A stretch of DNA of 6,547 nt from Candidatus Aminicenantota bacterium (GCA_016926925.1 JAFGNQ010000495.1:1-6547); one strand, 5' to 3'; positions 1-6,377 are shown, counted from the first letter of the stretch. Notes: generated by a model not told the origin, from the sequence alone. Translations and numbers: made by a program.

Positions 1-2
1 AT

Positions 3-31
3 TTGTCAAGTATTATTCAATAAAATATAGG
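3..31 (+). promoter_or_regulatory. Weak candidate sigma70-type promoter upstream of repeat copy A
   Basis: TTGTCA (3-8, one mismatch to the -35 consensus) is followed after 17 bp by TATAGG (26-31, four of six matches to the -10 consensus). The surrounding DNA is AT-rich. If real, its transcript would run through the whole structured repeat at 76-333 into the gene at 352, giving a leader of about 310 nt. Such matches are common by chance in AT-rich DNA, so this is only a candidate. Nothing else is recognisable in positions 1-75. Confidence 0.2.
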
Positions 32-75
32 TTTCAGTTTGCTGGATTGTTTGTGACTCTATCGAGCTGCCGTTC

Positions 76-91
76 TAGCCTGGATTATTCA
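76..91 (+). repeat. Left terminal inverted repeat of copy A (16 bp)
   Basis: TAGCCTGGATTATTCA is the exact reverse complement of positions 318-333. Pairing stops outside at 75/334 (C opposite A) and inside at 92/317 (C opposite A). A related sequence, CCTGAATTATTCA, with one difference over 13 bases, occurs at 6419-6431 as the end of copy B. A 16-bp perfect match at this spacing is very unlikely by chance. Confidence 0.85.
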
Positions 92-119
92 CGAGTCGAG
101 ATTGCTGTAGAAGCGAGGC

Positions 120-160
120 ACAAAGGATGCAGCTGTGGTTGTCCACCGCAAATCCTTTGT
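120..160 (+). repeat. Imperfect hairpin inside copy A
   Basis: ACAAAGGAT (120-128) pairs perfectly with ATCCTTTGT (152-160). Inside, GC (132-133) pairs with GC (148-149), and GTGG (135-138) pairs with CCAC (143-146) around a TTGT loop. This gives a 41-nt stem-loop with small internal loops. There is no T-run after it, so it is not an intrinsic terminator. The matching region of copy B lies at or beyond the window edge, so conservation cannot be judged. Confidence 0.6.
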
Positions 161-174
161 AACGAAGCAGATGC

Positions 175-205
175 AGTAAGATCGGCTCGCCCGATGGGTA
201 AAAAA
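175..205 (+). repeat. Conserved 31-nt core of the repeat, copy A
   Basis: This segment matches the reverse complement of 6485-6515 at 29 of 31 positions, with no gaps; the differences fall at 187 and 195. The weaker match extends left to the shared AACGAAG (161-167). It contains the ATCGG/CCGAT hairpin and ends in an A-run that forms the start of the long-range stem. It is the best-conserved part of the element and the natural probe for finding further copies. Confidence 0.85.
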
Positions 206-317
206 TGTCGATTGAAAATAAAAAGTGCAATGAGAATGAAAAAATATGATTGATTCCACGGAAAAACGAGGAAAGTTCTGATTTCATATTGTTTGGTATA
301 AGTATCGACATTTTTTA
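199..317 (+). repeat. Long-range stem of copy A (14 bp, 91-nt loop)
   Basis: Positions 199-212 pair perfectly with 304-317 (TAAAAAATGTCGAT and its complement). The 91-nt loop contains a second 7-bp stem, AATATGA (243-249) with TCATATT (284-290). In copy B the same stem forms at the same register with a different sequence: the pairs at 206/310, 211/305 and 212/304 change from T-A, A-T and T-A to C-G, G-C and C-G, and 208/308 changes from T-A to G-U. Paired changes of this kind support selection on base pairing. Confidence 0.75.
294..302 (+). promoter_or_regulatory. Candidate extended -10 promoter for the gene at 352
   Basis: TGG directly before TATAAG (297-302) forms a TGn-TATAAt-like extended -10. 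The -35 region at the usual distance (about 274-280) is poor, which extended -10 promoters tolerate. It would start transcription near 309, inside the 3' arm of the stem at 304-317, giving a leader of about 40 nt ending in a strong ribosome binding site. It lies in the variable loop of copy A and has no counterpart in copy B. Confidence 0.35.
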
Positions 318-333
318 TGAATAATCCAGGCTA
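318..333 (+). repeat. Right terminal inverted repeat of copy A (16 bp)
   Basis: TGAATAATCCAGGCTA is the exact complement of 76-91. It ends six bases before the AGGAGG of the gene at 352. If the stem forms in RNA, it would lie next to the ribosome binding site and could influence translation. The sequence further inside, read inward from this end, matches copy B over 18 of 20 bases (CCTGRATTATTCATAAAWAA). Confidence 0.85.
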
Positions 334-339
334 ATCACG

Positions 340-345
340 AGGAGG
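340..345 (+). promoter_or_regulatory. Strong Shine-Dalgarno for the gene at 352
   Basis: A perfect AGGAGG ends six bases before the ATG at 352, an ideal spacing, and fixes that start. It is the strongest ribosome binding site in the window and begins just after the right end of repeat copy A. Confidence 0.85.
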
Positions 346-351
346 AAGGCA

Positions 352-933
352 ATGAAAAGATATGGTTTTTTACTTCTAATTTTCGTTTTTGCGGCTGTCT
401 TAGTCTTAGTTCTGCAAAAATCCGGCCTGTGGAAAACCATGACGGCCGAAGATCTCGAAGCTTCCATCGAAGTGGTGGATGTCAAAACATCCTGGGTGGA
501 TAAATACTATCAACCCTGGCCTCAAAGACTGATCCTTGTACCATCCATATCTTTTCGTGTCAAGAACATAACAGAAAAGCCCATCAAATACATTAATTTC
601 AATGCCAACTTCCGCTTTCGGGACGACTACGAAAATTTGGGCGACGCATATCTGGCAGCTATCCGAGGAGAGCCGGTTCCTCCCGGAGAAAAAAGCGATG
701 TTATCCATTTGAAGAGCAATTACGGAGTCGAGGGAAAAACTTTAGCTTCTTTCAAGGACAATCCGCAGTGGAAGATCGTGATCGTGAAGCTTTTTGCCCA
801 AGGGCAGGGATCTCAATTCCTCCCCTTAGGGGAATGGGAAGTATCCAAACAGATAGATTTCAAAGAGCCGGAACCTGTCGGGATGAAAAAACAGGAGACA
901 AAAGAAGAACTGAAAAACGAGGAAAAGAAGTAA
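352..933 (+). CDS. Hypothetical membrane-anchored protein with a predicted beta-rich domain
   Basis: A 193-residue protein I do not recognise as a named family. Residues 6-21 form one strongly hydrophobic segment after MKRYG. With no cysteine for lipidation and no clear signal peptidase site, this looks like an uncleaved N-terminal anchor with the rest outside the cytoplasmic membrane. Residues 60-170 look beta-rich, with alternating hydrophobic strands such as LILVPSISFRVKN and KYINFNANFRFRD. A conserved-looking PVPPGEKSDV turn (108-117) and a late strand pair (141-170) follow. The pattern of a 'VKN...EKPIKYI' strand followed by 'PPGE' resembles FxLYD or other immunoglobulin-like exported domains, by inference only. 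The tail (171-193) is highly charged and Lys/Glu-rich. The start is fixed by a perfect AGGAGG. The gene stands alone on its strand, converges on the mfd-chaperone cluster, and is preceded by repeat copy A. Coding status is well supported; function is unknown. Confidence 0.85.
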   Translation: MKRYGFLLLIFVFAAVLVLVLQKSGLWKTMTAEDLEASIEVVDVKTSWVDKYYQPWPQRLILVPSISFRVKNITEKPIKYINFNANFRFRDDYENLGDAYLAAIRGEPVPPGEKSDVIHLKSNYGVEGKTLASFKDNPQWKIVIVKLFAQGQGSQFLPLGEWEVSKQIDFKEPEPVGMKKQETKEELKNEEKK

Positions 934-969
934 GCTCTCTCGAAATGGGGCAGTGAAGCTCTCCCGGAT
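934..969. other. Convergent intergenic gap, no clear terminator
   Basis: This 36-bp gap separates two genes that end facing each other. I see no GC-rich hairpin with a T-run in either direction. It contains one imperfect direct repeat, AAGCTCTCTCG (932-942) and AAGCTCTCCCG (956-966), 24 bp apart. Termination here may be factor-dependent, or transcripts may overlap. Confidence 0.5.
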
Positions 970-1944
970 TTACATCTCGAGTGGATTGGGTATCAGGATT
1001 TTAATGTAGCTGCGCTTTTTCAGATCCTCTAAATACTTATCCAGTTCTTTTTCCTGCGCCTCGGAAAAAAGCTTTTCTTCGATTTCTTTACGGACTTCTT
1101 CGAAGGCTTTCAAACGTTTTTCTTTTCTTTCGACAAGCTTCAACCGCCACCAGCCTTCACGAATGTTGAGCCAGGGCGAGATTTCTCCGGCGGCCAGCAC
1201 ATCGACCGCCTCTTCCAGGCCTTTTTCCAATTCCCCCTTTTTGAAACTCCCCAAGTCTCCTTGAGAATCTTTTTCCGGCCCCTCCGAGTACTCGCTCGAC
1301 AACTGGCCGAAATCGTCTCCGGAATTTATACGGTTGTCAATCTCTTGTTTTTTATTCTCGAGTTCGTCCTCTGATTTGCCTTCTTCTGCAAAATAGATGG
1401 CTTTGAGCGTGAACTCAACCGGATCTATAAACTCTTCTTGATGCTGTTTGTAGTAGGCTACAATTTTCGAATCATCGATGGCAATCTTCCTGCCGACCTC
1501 CGAAAATATGATGTTTTGCCTTAGGAATTGCTGCTCCATTTCGTTCTTAAAAGATTCAAAATCCATTCCTTGCTGCGCCAGTGCCCGCTGCAGCTGTTCA
1601 TCCGTAGCTAAGTTGTTCTCGCGCTTGATATTCTCGATGGTCGTTTTTACCTGTTCGCCGACATCGAGTCCCATTTTTTTTGCTTCCTGGCTGAGAAGAA
1701 GGTTGGTGATCATGGAATTCAAGAGCTCTTTTTTTGCCAGATCATACTGTTGGGTGAATTTTTCGCCCTGCAATTGAGAGCGAAGCATCCTGTAGAGGTT
1801 GTCATGCTCTCGCTTGTAATCGGAGAGTGTGATGACATCATCGTTTACGATAGCGACTATCGCCTCAACGATCTCTTGGCTAAAAAGAAACGCCCCGCTC
1901 ATGAAAATCAGGGAGATCACGATAAGAAGTTTAGTTATCCTCAT
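970..1944 (-). CDS. SurA-like periplasmic chaperone with a single, degenerate parvulin domain
   Basis: A 324-residue exported protein. Residues 1-22 are a signal peptide (basic MRITK, hydrophobic core, cleavage probably near FS-QE). Residues 24-46 carry the SurA N-domain hallmark (EAIVAIVNDDVITLSDYKRE), followed by a helical chaperone region to about 172. One parvulin (PpiC-type rotamase) domain spans about 176-272, with the QGDLGSF loop (228-234). A helical C-terminus follows. E. coli SurA is longer and has two parvulin domains. Both histidines usual in active parvulins are missing: the 'HIL' position reads AIY (182-184) and the late 'GYH' reads GWW (264-266). I therefore infer chaperone rather than isomerase activity, probably for outer-membrane or secreted proteins. 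It is last in the minus-strand cluster. Its ATG lies inside the upstream gene (14-nt overlap), with AGAGGA (1956-1951) six bases before the ATG, which suggests translational coupling. Family is confident; the exact gene name is not. Confidence 0.88.
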   Translation of the reverse strand: MRITKLLIVISLIFMSGAFLFSQEIVEAIVAIVNDDVITLSDYKREHDNLYRMLRSQLQGEKFTQQYDLAKKELLNSMITNLLLSQEAKKMGLDVGEQVKTTIENIKRENNLATDEQLQRALAQQGMDFESFKNEMEQQFLRQNIIFSEVGRKIAIDDSKIVAYYKQHQEEFIDPVEFTLKAIYFAEEGKSEDELENKKQEIDNRINSGDDFGQLSSEYSEGPEKDSQGDLGSFKKGELEKGLEEAVDVLAAGEISPWLNIREGWWRLKLVERKEKRLKAFEEVRKEIEEKLFSEAQEKELDKYLEDLKKRSYIKILIPNPLEM

Positions 1945-2923
1945 AGTCCATCCTCTGGTATTGGAAAGAGAGATTGCTGGGGTAAGACTTCCAGTCCCAC
2001 TGGCTTTTCAAGCTTGAAAGGTGCTCGGCTAAATGCTGCTTGATCTTCTGGTTCAAGATTTTAATCTTGATCTCCTCAGAGACCATTTCTTGCGGTACAA
2101 GCTCCGATTCGAATTTGGCGTCGAGCCTGAATATATGGTACCCGTAGGTTGACTCTACAACCGGACTGACTTCTCCGACACCCAAAGAAAAGATCACTCT
2201 CTCCATCTCAAAAGGTAACTGTCCCTGCTCGAATATACCCATATCACCCCCTTTAGCTGCTTCCACGCCGGATGATTCTTTTCGAGCGATTTCCCTGAAT
2301 GTCTCTTCCGCGGCATTTTTCACATTCTCGAGGATCTCGATCGCCTTATCCTCTTTTTCCGTGAGTATCTGGCTTACTTTTACCCTTTCGGGTCTTAGAA
2401 ATTCTCTTTTATTAAGATCGTAGTACTCTGTGATCTCATCATCCGATACATCGATGTGCGTCACTTTTTGGGACATGTACTTCTCTATGCGAAGCCTGTT
2501 GATGAGTGCTGTGATCTCTTCTTGTTTCAGGGAGTCGATATTCCCCTCCGGTTGATGTTCCCGGGACAGTTTGGCTAAATACTGTTTTTGCTCGTCGACG
2601 GATAAGGAAATTTCGCTCTTTTGAGCAGCATGCAAATAAATTTTTTCATCGACGAAATCATCAAATATTCGGCTGAGGGAACCCAGAGAAAGTCCTTTAT
2701 ACTCATCCCCGAAGAGAGAGCGGAGAAAATTCTCAAAGTCAGTATTGAAATAAAAAGAATCTTCAATCTTGAGAACAATATTGTTCATCTTTTGGGGATC
2801 GTTCAGATTGCCGGACAAAAGAGGTTCTTCCGCACTCTTATTTTGGCAGCTAAGAGAAAGGAGTATCAAAAATGTCACAAGCAGAGAAAACCCGGCCCGC
2901 GTTTTCAACTCTAGATTTTTCAT
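1931..2923 (-). CDS. Parvulin-type peptidyl-prolyl isomerase, predicted lipoprotein (PrsA/SurA-like)
   Basis: A 330-residue protein of the SurA/PrsA type. Residues 12-25 are a hydrophobic signal ending in LSLS-Cys26. This fits the broad lipoprotein pattern, though Ser rather than Leu/Val/Ile at -3 is not canonical. The mature protein would be a lipoprotein in the periplasm or on a membrane. Residues 47-170 are a helical SurA-N-like region (FDDFVDEKIYLHAAQK, then a DVSDDEITEYYDLNKREF linker). The parvulin domain spans about 178-270, with GGDMG (225-229), GVGEVSPVVES (248-258) and GYHIFRL (261-267). The late histidine (His263) is kept, but the early 'HIL' histidine is Gln185, so isomerase activity may be reduced. 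A helical tail follows. The ATG is the first start after an in-frame stop; its Shine-Dalgarno is weak (AGG of CCAGG, 8 nt away). It lies 28 bp after mfd and overlaps the next gene by 14 bp. Confidence 0.9.
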   Translation of the reverse strand: MKNLELKTRAGFSLLVTFLILLSLSCQNKSAEEPLLSGNLNDPQKMNNIVLKIEDSFYFNTDFENFLRSLFGDEYKGLSLGSLSRIFDDFVDEKIYLHAAQKSEISLSVDEQKQYLAKLSREHQPEGNIDSLKQEEITALINRLRIEKYMSQKVTHIDVSDDEITEYYDLNKREFLRPERVKVSQILTEKEDKAIEILENVKNAAEETFREIARKESSGVEAAKGGDMGIFEQGQLPFEMERVIFSLGVGEVSPVVESTYGYHIFRLDAKFESELVPQEMVSEEIKIKILNQKIKQHLAEHLSSLKSQWDWKSYPSNLSFQYQRMDYEDN

Positions 2924-2931
2924 CGTCGCAA

Positions 2932-2942
2932 CCTGGATTATA
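2932..2942 (-). repeat. Short ATAATCCAGG motif matching the repeat end
   Basis: On the minus strand, 2941-2932 reads ATAATCCAGG, identical to ten bases of the right end of copy A (321-330), eight bases before the ATG of the lipoprotein gene. The flanks do not match the repeat. It overlaps the TATAAT at 2942-2937 and supplies the weak AGG ribosome binding site. It may be coincidence or an eroded remnant. Confidence 0.3.
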
Positions 2943-2966
2943 GTACATTAATTACATTAAACTCAA
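2937..2966 (-). promoter_or_regulatory. Candidate internal promoter for the two chaperone genes
   Basis: On the minus strand, TTGAGT (2966-2961, four of six -35 matches) lies 18 bp before a perfect TATAAT (2942-2937). The -35 falls inside the last codons of mfd. Initiation would fall near 2930, leaving a very short leader of about 7 nt before the ATG at 2923. This would let the chaperone genes be expressed independently of mfd. The perfect -10 is the main support. Confidence 0.45.
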
Positions 2967-5900
2967 CTTCTTCAAGATGAAAATGGTTTCATCCATGATC
3001 CCAGCCTCGCTTTCGGAAGTCAGATTGAGGCTCATAACCCCCTGAGGAGTGATCGACCCGGTATGCTGCTCGAGCAACTGGATCATTTTAGCAAGATCGG
3101 CATGTGGAGAAAGAAGGAATTTGACAATAATTTTCCGCCCGACCCTGTCAATGGCTTGGATGCGGATCTTTTGTGCCAGATATTTGACCGCGCCGTAGCG
3201 TAGCAGGTTTTTTATACTGGACGGGAAAGGGCCGTAACGGTCTTTCATCTCGGCTCTAATGAGCTCGATTTCTTCAAGGTCGGCTACGGATGAAATCCTT
3301 TTATACAGGTCAAGCCTGAGGTTGATCTGTGGGAGATAGTCTTCCGGAATCCGGATATCCACCTTCATATTGATTTCGCTCTTGACCTCCTCCTCTCTTT
3401 CTCCCTTCAGCTCTTTGATCGTATTCTCCAGCAGATTCATATAATAATTGAATCCAACGGCCTCCATGTAACCGTGTTGCGCAGAACCCAGAAAGTTGCC
3501 GGCCCCTCTGATTTCTAAATCCTTAGCCGCCAGCCGGAATCCCGAGCCCAGCTCGCTGAATTCCTGGAGAGCTTTCAATCGTTCCTTCGCCAGTGGCGTC
3601 AAATCCGTAAAGGGAGGGACGAGAAAATAGGCCACGGCTTGACGCGACGAGCGACCGACCCGGCCCCGAAGCTGATAGAGCTGGGCAAGGCCGAATCGAT
3701 CGGCATGGTTGACCAAAAGAGTGTTGACCAGCGGAATATCGATTCCGTTTTCGATGATCGTTGTCGAGACGAGAACATTGTGTGTCCGCTTGATGAAGCT
3801 GACCATCCTTTCCTCAAGAGCTCTGTTGGGCATCTGACCATGGATGGTAACGACCTCTGCCTGCGGCACCCATTTTTTGATCATAGCGGCAATCGAGTCG
3901 ATGTCATCGATTTTATTGTGGATAAAATAGACTTGACCTCCACGTCCCAGTTCAGCCTTGATGGCCGATGCTATGAGATCTCGACTGAATGTCGTAACAA
4001 CCGTATGGATAGCCAACCGATCTTTGGGAGGTGTTTCAATAAGGCTGATATCCCTCAGCCCCGACAAAGACATGTTAAGGGTCCTCGGAATCGGGGTTGC
4101 CGTCATGGTGAGAACATCGATATTCGCCTTGATTTTTTTGATTTTCTCCTTATGGCTAACACCGAATCTTTGCTCCTCATCGACCACCAGAAGTCCGAGT
4201 TCACGAAATTGAACGTCCTTGGCAAACAGCCTGTGAGTTCCGATGACCACATCCACCAAGCCTTTTTTCAAATCTTCAACAATCCTTTTCTGCTCCGCAT
4301 GGCGCTGAAGCCTGGACAGCATTTCGATCCTCACAGGAAAGAACACCATCCTTTTTTGAAAGGTTTTATGATGCTGGCTGGCAAGAACCGTTGTCGGACA
4401 GAGCACGGCAACCTGTTTTCCATCCATCACTGCCTTGAAAGATGCCCGCATGGCTAGCTCCGTTTTGCCGTAGCCCACATCCCCACAGAGAAGGCGATCC
4501 ATCGGAGATTCCGACTCCATGTCTTCATTGATGTCCGCCATGGCCCGGAGCTGATCTTCCGTTTCCGAATATTCAAATGTTTTTTCGAAATCCGACTCCC
4601 AAACCCCCTTCTGGCTGAAGCGATGCCCTTTTACAGCCCTTCGCCGTGCATACAGATGCAGGAGCTCTTTGGCCATCGTTTCAATGGCCTTCTTCGTCCT
4701 CGCTTTGGTGCGTTCCCAGTTGAGCGACCCCAGCTTATTCAGAGTCGGAGCGCCGGTTCCCAGATTGGCATATTTCTGAACGAGGTTCAAATCCTCCACG
4801 GGGACAAAAAGTTTATCATCGTCTCGATAGCGGATGAAAATGAACTCGCGCTTCTTTTTATCCACTTCGAGCTTCACCAGGCCCGAGAAAACTCCTATCC
4901 CACAATCGGTATGAACAACATAATCACCCTCACTGAGATCTTGAAAATGGGTTGTGAAAGGCTTGATCCTCGGCCGACTGACAAGGATCTTGTCTTCGGT
5001 GAATATGTCGCTCTCCGAGAAGACGGCAACTTTCTCCTTTGGATAGCGGAAGCCCTGGCTGAGGCCTCCGACAAGGAGGGCAACGGCTCCATCGACAGGG
5101 ACTGTATAAGGATCGGATGTCTCCAGGTAAGGAATCTGGTTCTGGGAAAGGAGGTGTGCAAATTTACGACGGACGCCCGGATTGGCGACATAGACATAGC
5201 TCCGCTCGCGTTCCTCCTGGCTTTTCTTCATATAATCCAAAAAAAAGGGAATTCTGTTGGCGAACCGGCTGATACTCTGGAAGGAAAAACGGATAGTCGG
5301 AGCGTCTGGAGACACAAGATCGGACAGAGACAAAGCCTCCCGACCGATTTGTTCCCAGAGCGCGGGAGGATATATTTTTTCCGGAGGAAGAGCCATCCTC
5401 TTTTGTTCTTTGATTTCCTGAAACTGCTCTTGCAGGCTCTCAAAAGTCTCCTCCCAGTCCCGTCTGACTTCTTGGATGTCGTCGACCACGAGGAGATGAT
5501 CACCCAGGTAATCAGGGAATGGGACAAAGCGGTCTTTATTCAAAAGGGACTGGAAAAAAAAAGAAGGAAAGACCTCCCCTTTCCTTAAACACTCTGCCTT
5601 CTCGGAAAGGTCTTTAGGAAAAACATTCTTATGGATCGAGCGCGCATTTTTGATCCATTTTTGAACGAACTCCGGCGTGCCGGGAAATTCACGCAACGAA
5701 GGCACGATGAGAGATATTGTTTTAGAAACGGACCGCTGTGTCGATGGGTCAAAGGTCCTCAGGGAAAGCACTTTATCTCCGCTGAACTCGATACGAAAAG
5801 GATACGTCTCCCAAGGGGAAAAGACATCGACGATTCCGCCGCGCCATGCGTATTCTCCGTGAGAGCTGATGATGTCTTCCTGCGAGTATCCGTAATCGTG

Positions 5901-6377
5901 CAGGACTCGAAGCAGTCTGTCCCGTCCGAGTTCCTCACCCTTTTCGACATTCAAGAACATACTTTTCAAAGCTGAGGGACAAGGAAACGGTTTGAGCAGC
6001 CCGAAAAGATTGGTGACGATAAAACGAGGCTTTACGTGCTCCAGTGCGTAGAAAAACTTCATACGAGAAGATACAGTATCCAGGGATGGCGAAATCTCTC
6101 TGTAAGGTGTCTCTGATAGTGCCGGGAGTACGGCCAGGGATGGCTCGATTCCGAATTGGGACAGATAAAAGCGGCACTGTTCTTCAAAATCGGGTAATGC
6201 ACGATGGGAAGGTCTGATAAATATAATTTTTTTTCGGGTGTGTTTGAGCAGGCTTGCCATCAAGTAAGGCTTGGCAGGCTCGACAATCCCTGTGATACAA
6301 ACCTTCTTCTCTCCCCGGTCCACTGCTTTTACGAGGTCTTGAAACTCGCCAGTCTCTGCAAGAAAGTCCAAACTCAT
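2952..6377 (-). CDS. mfd: Transcription-repair coupling factor Mfd
   Basis: A 1141-residue cytoplasmic ATP-driven DNA translocase, close to the E. coli length of 1148. It removes RNA polymerase stalled at lesions and recruits UvrA for nucleotide excision repair. All modules are visible. The N-terminal UvrB-like region (1-230) includes the UvrA-contact stretch (EYAWRGGIVDVFSP 175-188, RTFDPSTQRS 207-216). The RNA-polymerase-interacting domain lies at about 478-550 (DLSEGDYVVHTDCGIGVF, YRDDDKLFVPVEDL). The helicase-type motor has Walker A GDVGYGKTE (632-640), DEEQ (733-736), TATPIPRTL (759-767) and QLRGRVGRS (902-910). A TRG-type translocation motif (LEIRGAGNFLG 954-964) and the C-terminal regulatory domain (about 1005-1141) follow. 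No truncation or missing catalytic residue is seen. The ATG is the first start after an in-frame stop. It has only GAGG two bases away, too close for a normal Shine-Dalgarno; a TTG at codon 3 (6371) would be better spaced. It is first in the cluster with two exported chaperones. Confidence 0.97.
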   Translation of the reverse strand: MSLDFLAETGEFQDLVKAVDRGEKKVCITGIVEPAKPYLMASLLKHTRKKIIFIRPSHRALPDFEEQCRFYLSQFGIEPSLAVLPALSETPYREISPSLDTVSSRMKFFYALEHVKPRFIVTNLFGLLKPFPCPSALKSMFLNVEKGEELGRDRLLRVLHDYGYSQEDIISSHGEYAWRGGIVDVFSPWETYPFRIEFSGDKVLSLRTFDPSTQRSVSKTISLIVPSLREFPGTPEFVQKWIKNARSIHKNVFPKDLSEKAECLRKGEVFPSFFFQSLLNKDRFVPFPDYLGDHLLVVDDIQEVRRDWEETFESLQEQFQEIKEQKRMALPPEKIYPPALWEQIGREALSLSDLVSPDAPTIRFSFQSISRFANRIPFFLDYMKKSQEERERSYVYVANPGVRRKFAHLLSQNQIPYLETSDPYTVPVDGAVALLVGGLSQGFRYPKEKVAVFSESDIFTEDKILVSRPRIKPFTTHFQDLSEGDYVVHTDCGIGVFSGLVKLEVDKKKREFIFIRYRDDDKLFVPVEDLNLVQKYANLGTGAPTLNKLGSLNWERTKARTKKAIETMAKELLHLYARRRAVKGHRFSQKGVWESDFEKTFEYSETEDQLRAMADINEDMESESPMDRLLCGDVGYGKTELAMRASFKAVMDGKQVAVLCPTTVLASQHHKTFQKRMVFFPVRIEMLSRLQRHAEQKRIVEDLKKGLVDVVIGTHRLFAKDVQFRELGLLVVDEEQRFGVSHKEKIKKIKANIDVLTMTATPIPRTLNMSLSGLRDISLIETPPKDRLAIHTVVTTFSRDLIASAIKAELGRGGQVYFIHNKIDDIDSIAAMIKKWVPQAEVVTIHGQMPNRALEERMVSFIKRTHNVLVSTTIIENGIDIPLVNTLLVNHADRFGLAQLYQLRGRVGRSSRQAVAYFLVPPFTDLTPLAKERLKALQEFSELGSGFRLAAKDLEIRGAGNFLGSAQHGYMEAVGFNYYMNLLENTIKELKGEREEEVKSEINMKVDIRIPEDYLPQINLRLDLYKRISSVADLEEIELIRAEMKDRYGPFPSSIKNLLRYGAVKYLAQKIRIQAIDRVGRKIIVKFLLSPHADLAKMIQLLEQHTGSITPQGVMSLNLTSESEAGIMDETIFILKKLSLM

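Larger units (their letters stand above)
76..333 (+). repeat. Structured dispersed repeat, copy A (complete, with terminal inverted repeats)
   Basis: A roughly 258-bp element bounded by a perfect 16-bp inverted repeat: TAGCCTGGATTATTCA at 76-91 and its exact complement at 318-333. Inside are, in order, a hairpin (120-160), a small hairpin (ATCGG 181-185 with CCGAT 191-195, five-base loop), and a perfect 14-bp long-range stem (199-212 with 304-317). The 3' arm of that stem directly abuts the terminal repeat, so 304-333 is one continuous 30-nt arm pairing with two separate upstream segments. This gives a junction-like fold. The core at 175-205 and the end TGAATAATCCAGG recur in inverted orientation at the right edge of the window (copy B). 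The outermost TA on each side could be a 2-bp target duplication, as in Tc1/mariner or IS630-type elements, or simply part of the inverted repeat. No transposase is present. I read it as a non-autonomous repeat or structured RNA; the family is not recognised. Confidence 0.75.

Noticed and set aside
47..253. 68-residue plus-strand open frame starting at TTG
   Set aside because: It lies across the repeat, has no convincing ribosome binding site, and its sequence follows the hairpin arms; better explained as repeat DNA.
76..333. CRISPR array or integron attC site
   Set aside because: There are no regularly spaced direct repeats, and I could not fit attC core sites; the structure is one inverted-repeat element per locus.
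76..333. Insertion sequence with a transposase
   Set aside because: The element is about 258 bp and has no open frame able to encode a transposase; at most it is non-autonomous.
934..969. Possible intrinsic terminator between the convergent genes
   Set aside because: The only pairing is GGG with CCC around a long loop, with no T-run on either strand.
3639..4457. 272-residue plus-strand open frame opposite the Mfd motor domain
   Set aside because: Antisense to the best-conserved helicase motifs, which fully explain the DNA; no independent support.
4623..5588. 321-residue plus-strand open frame opposite mfd
   Set aside because: Entirely antisense to conserved Mfd domains, with no family resemblance; a shadow frame.
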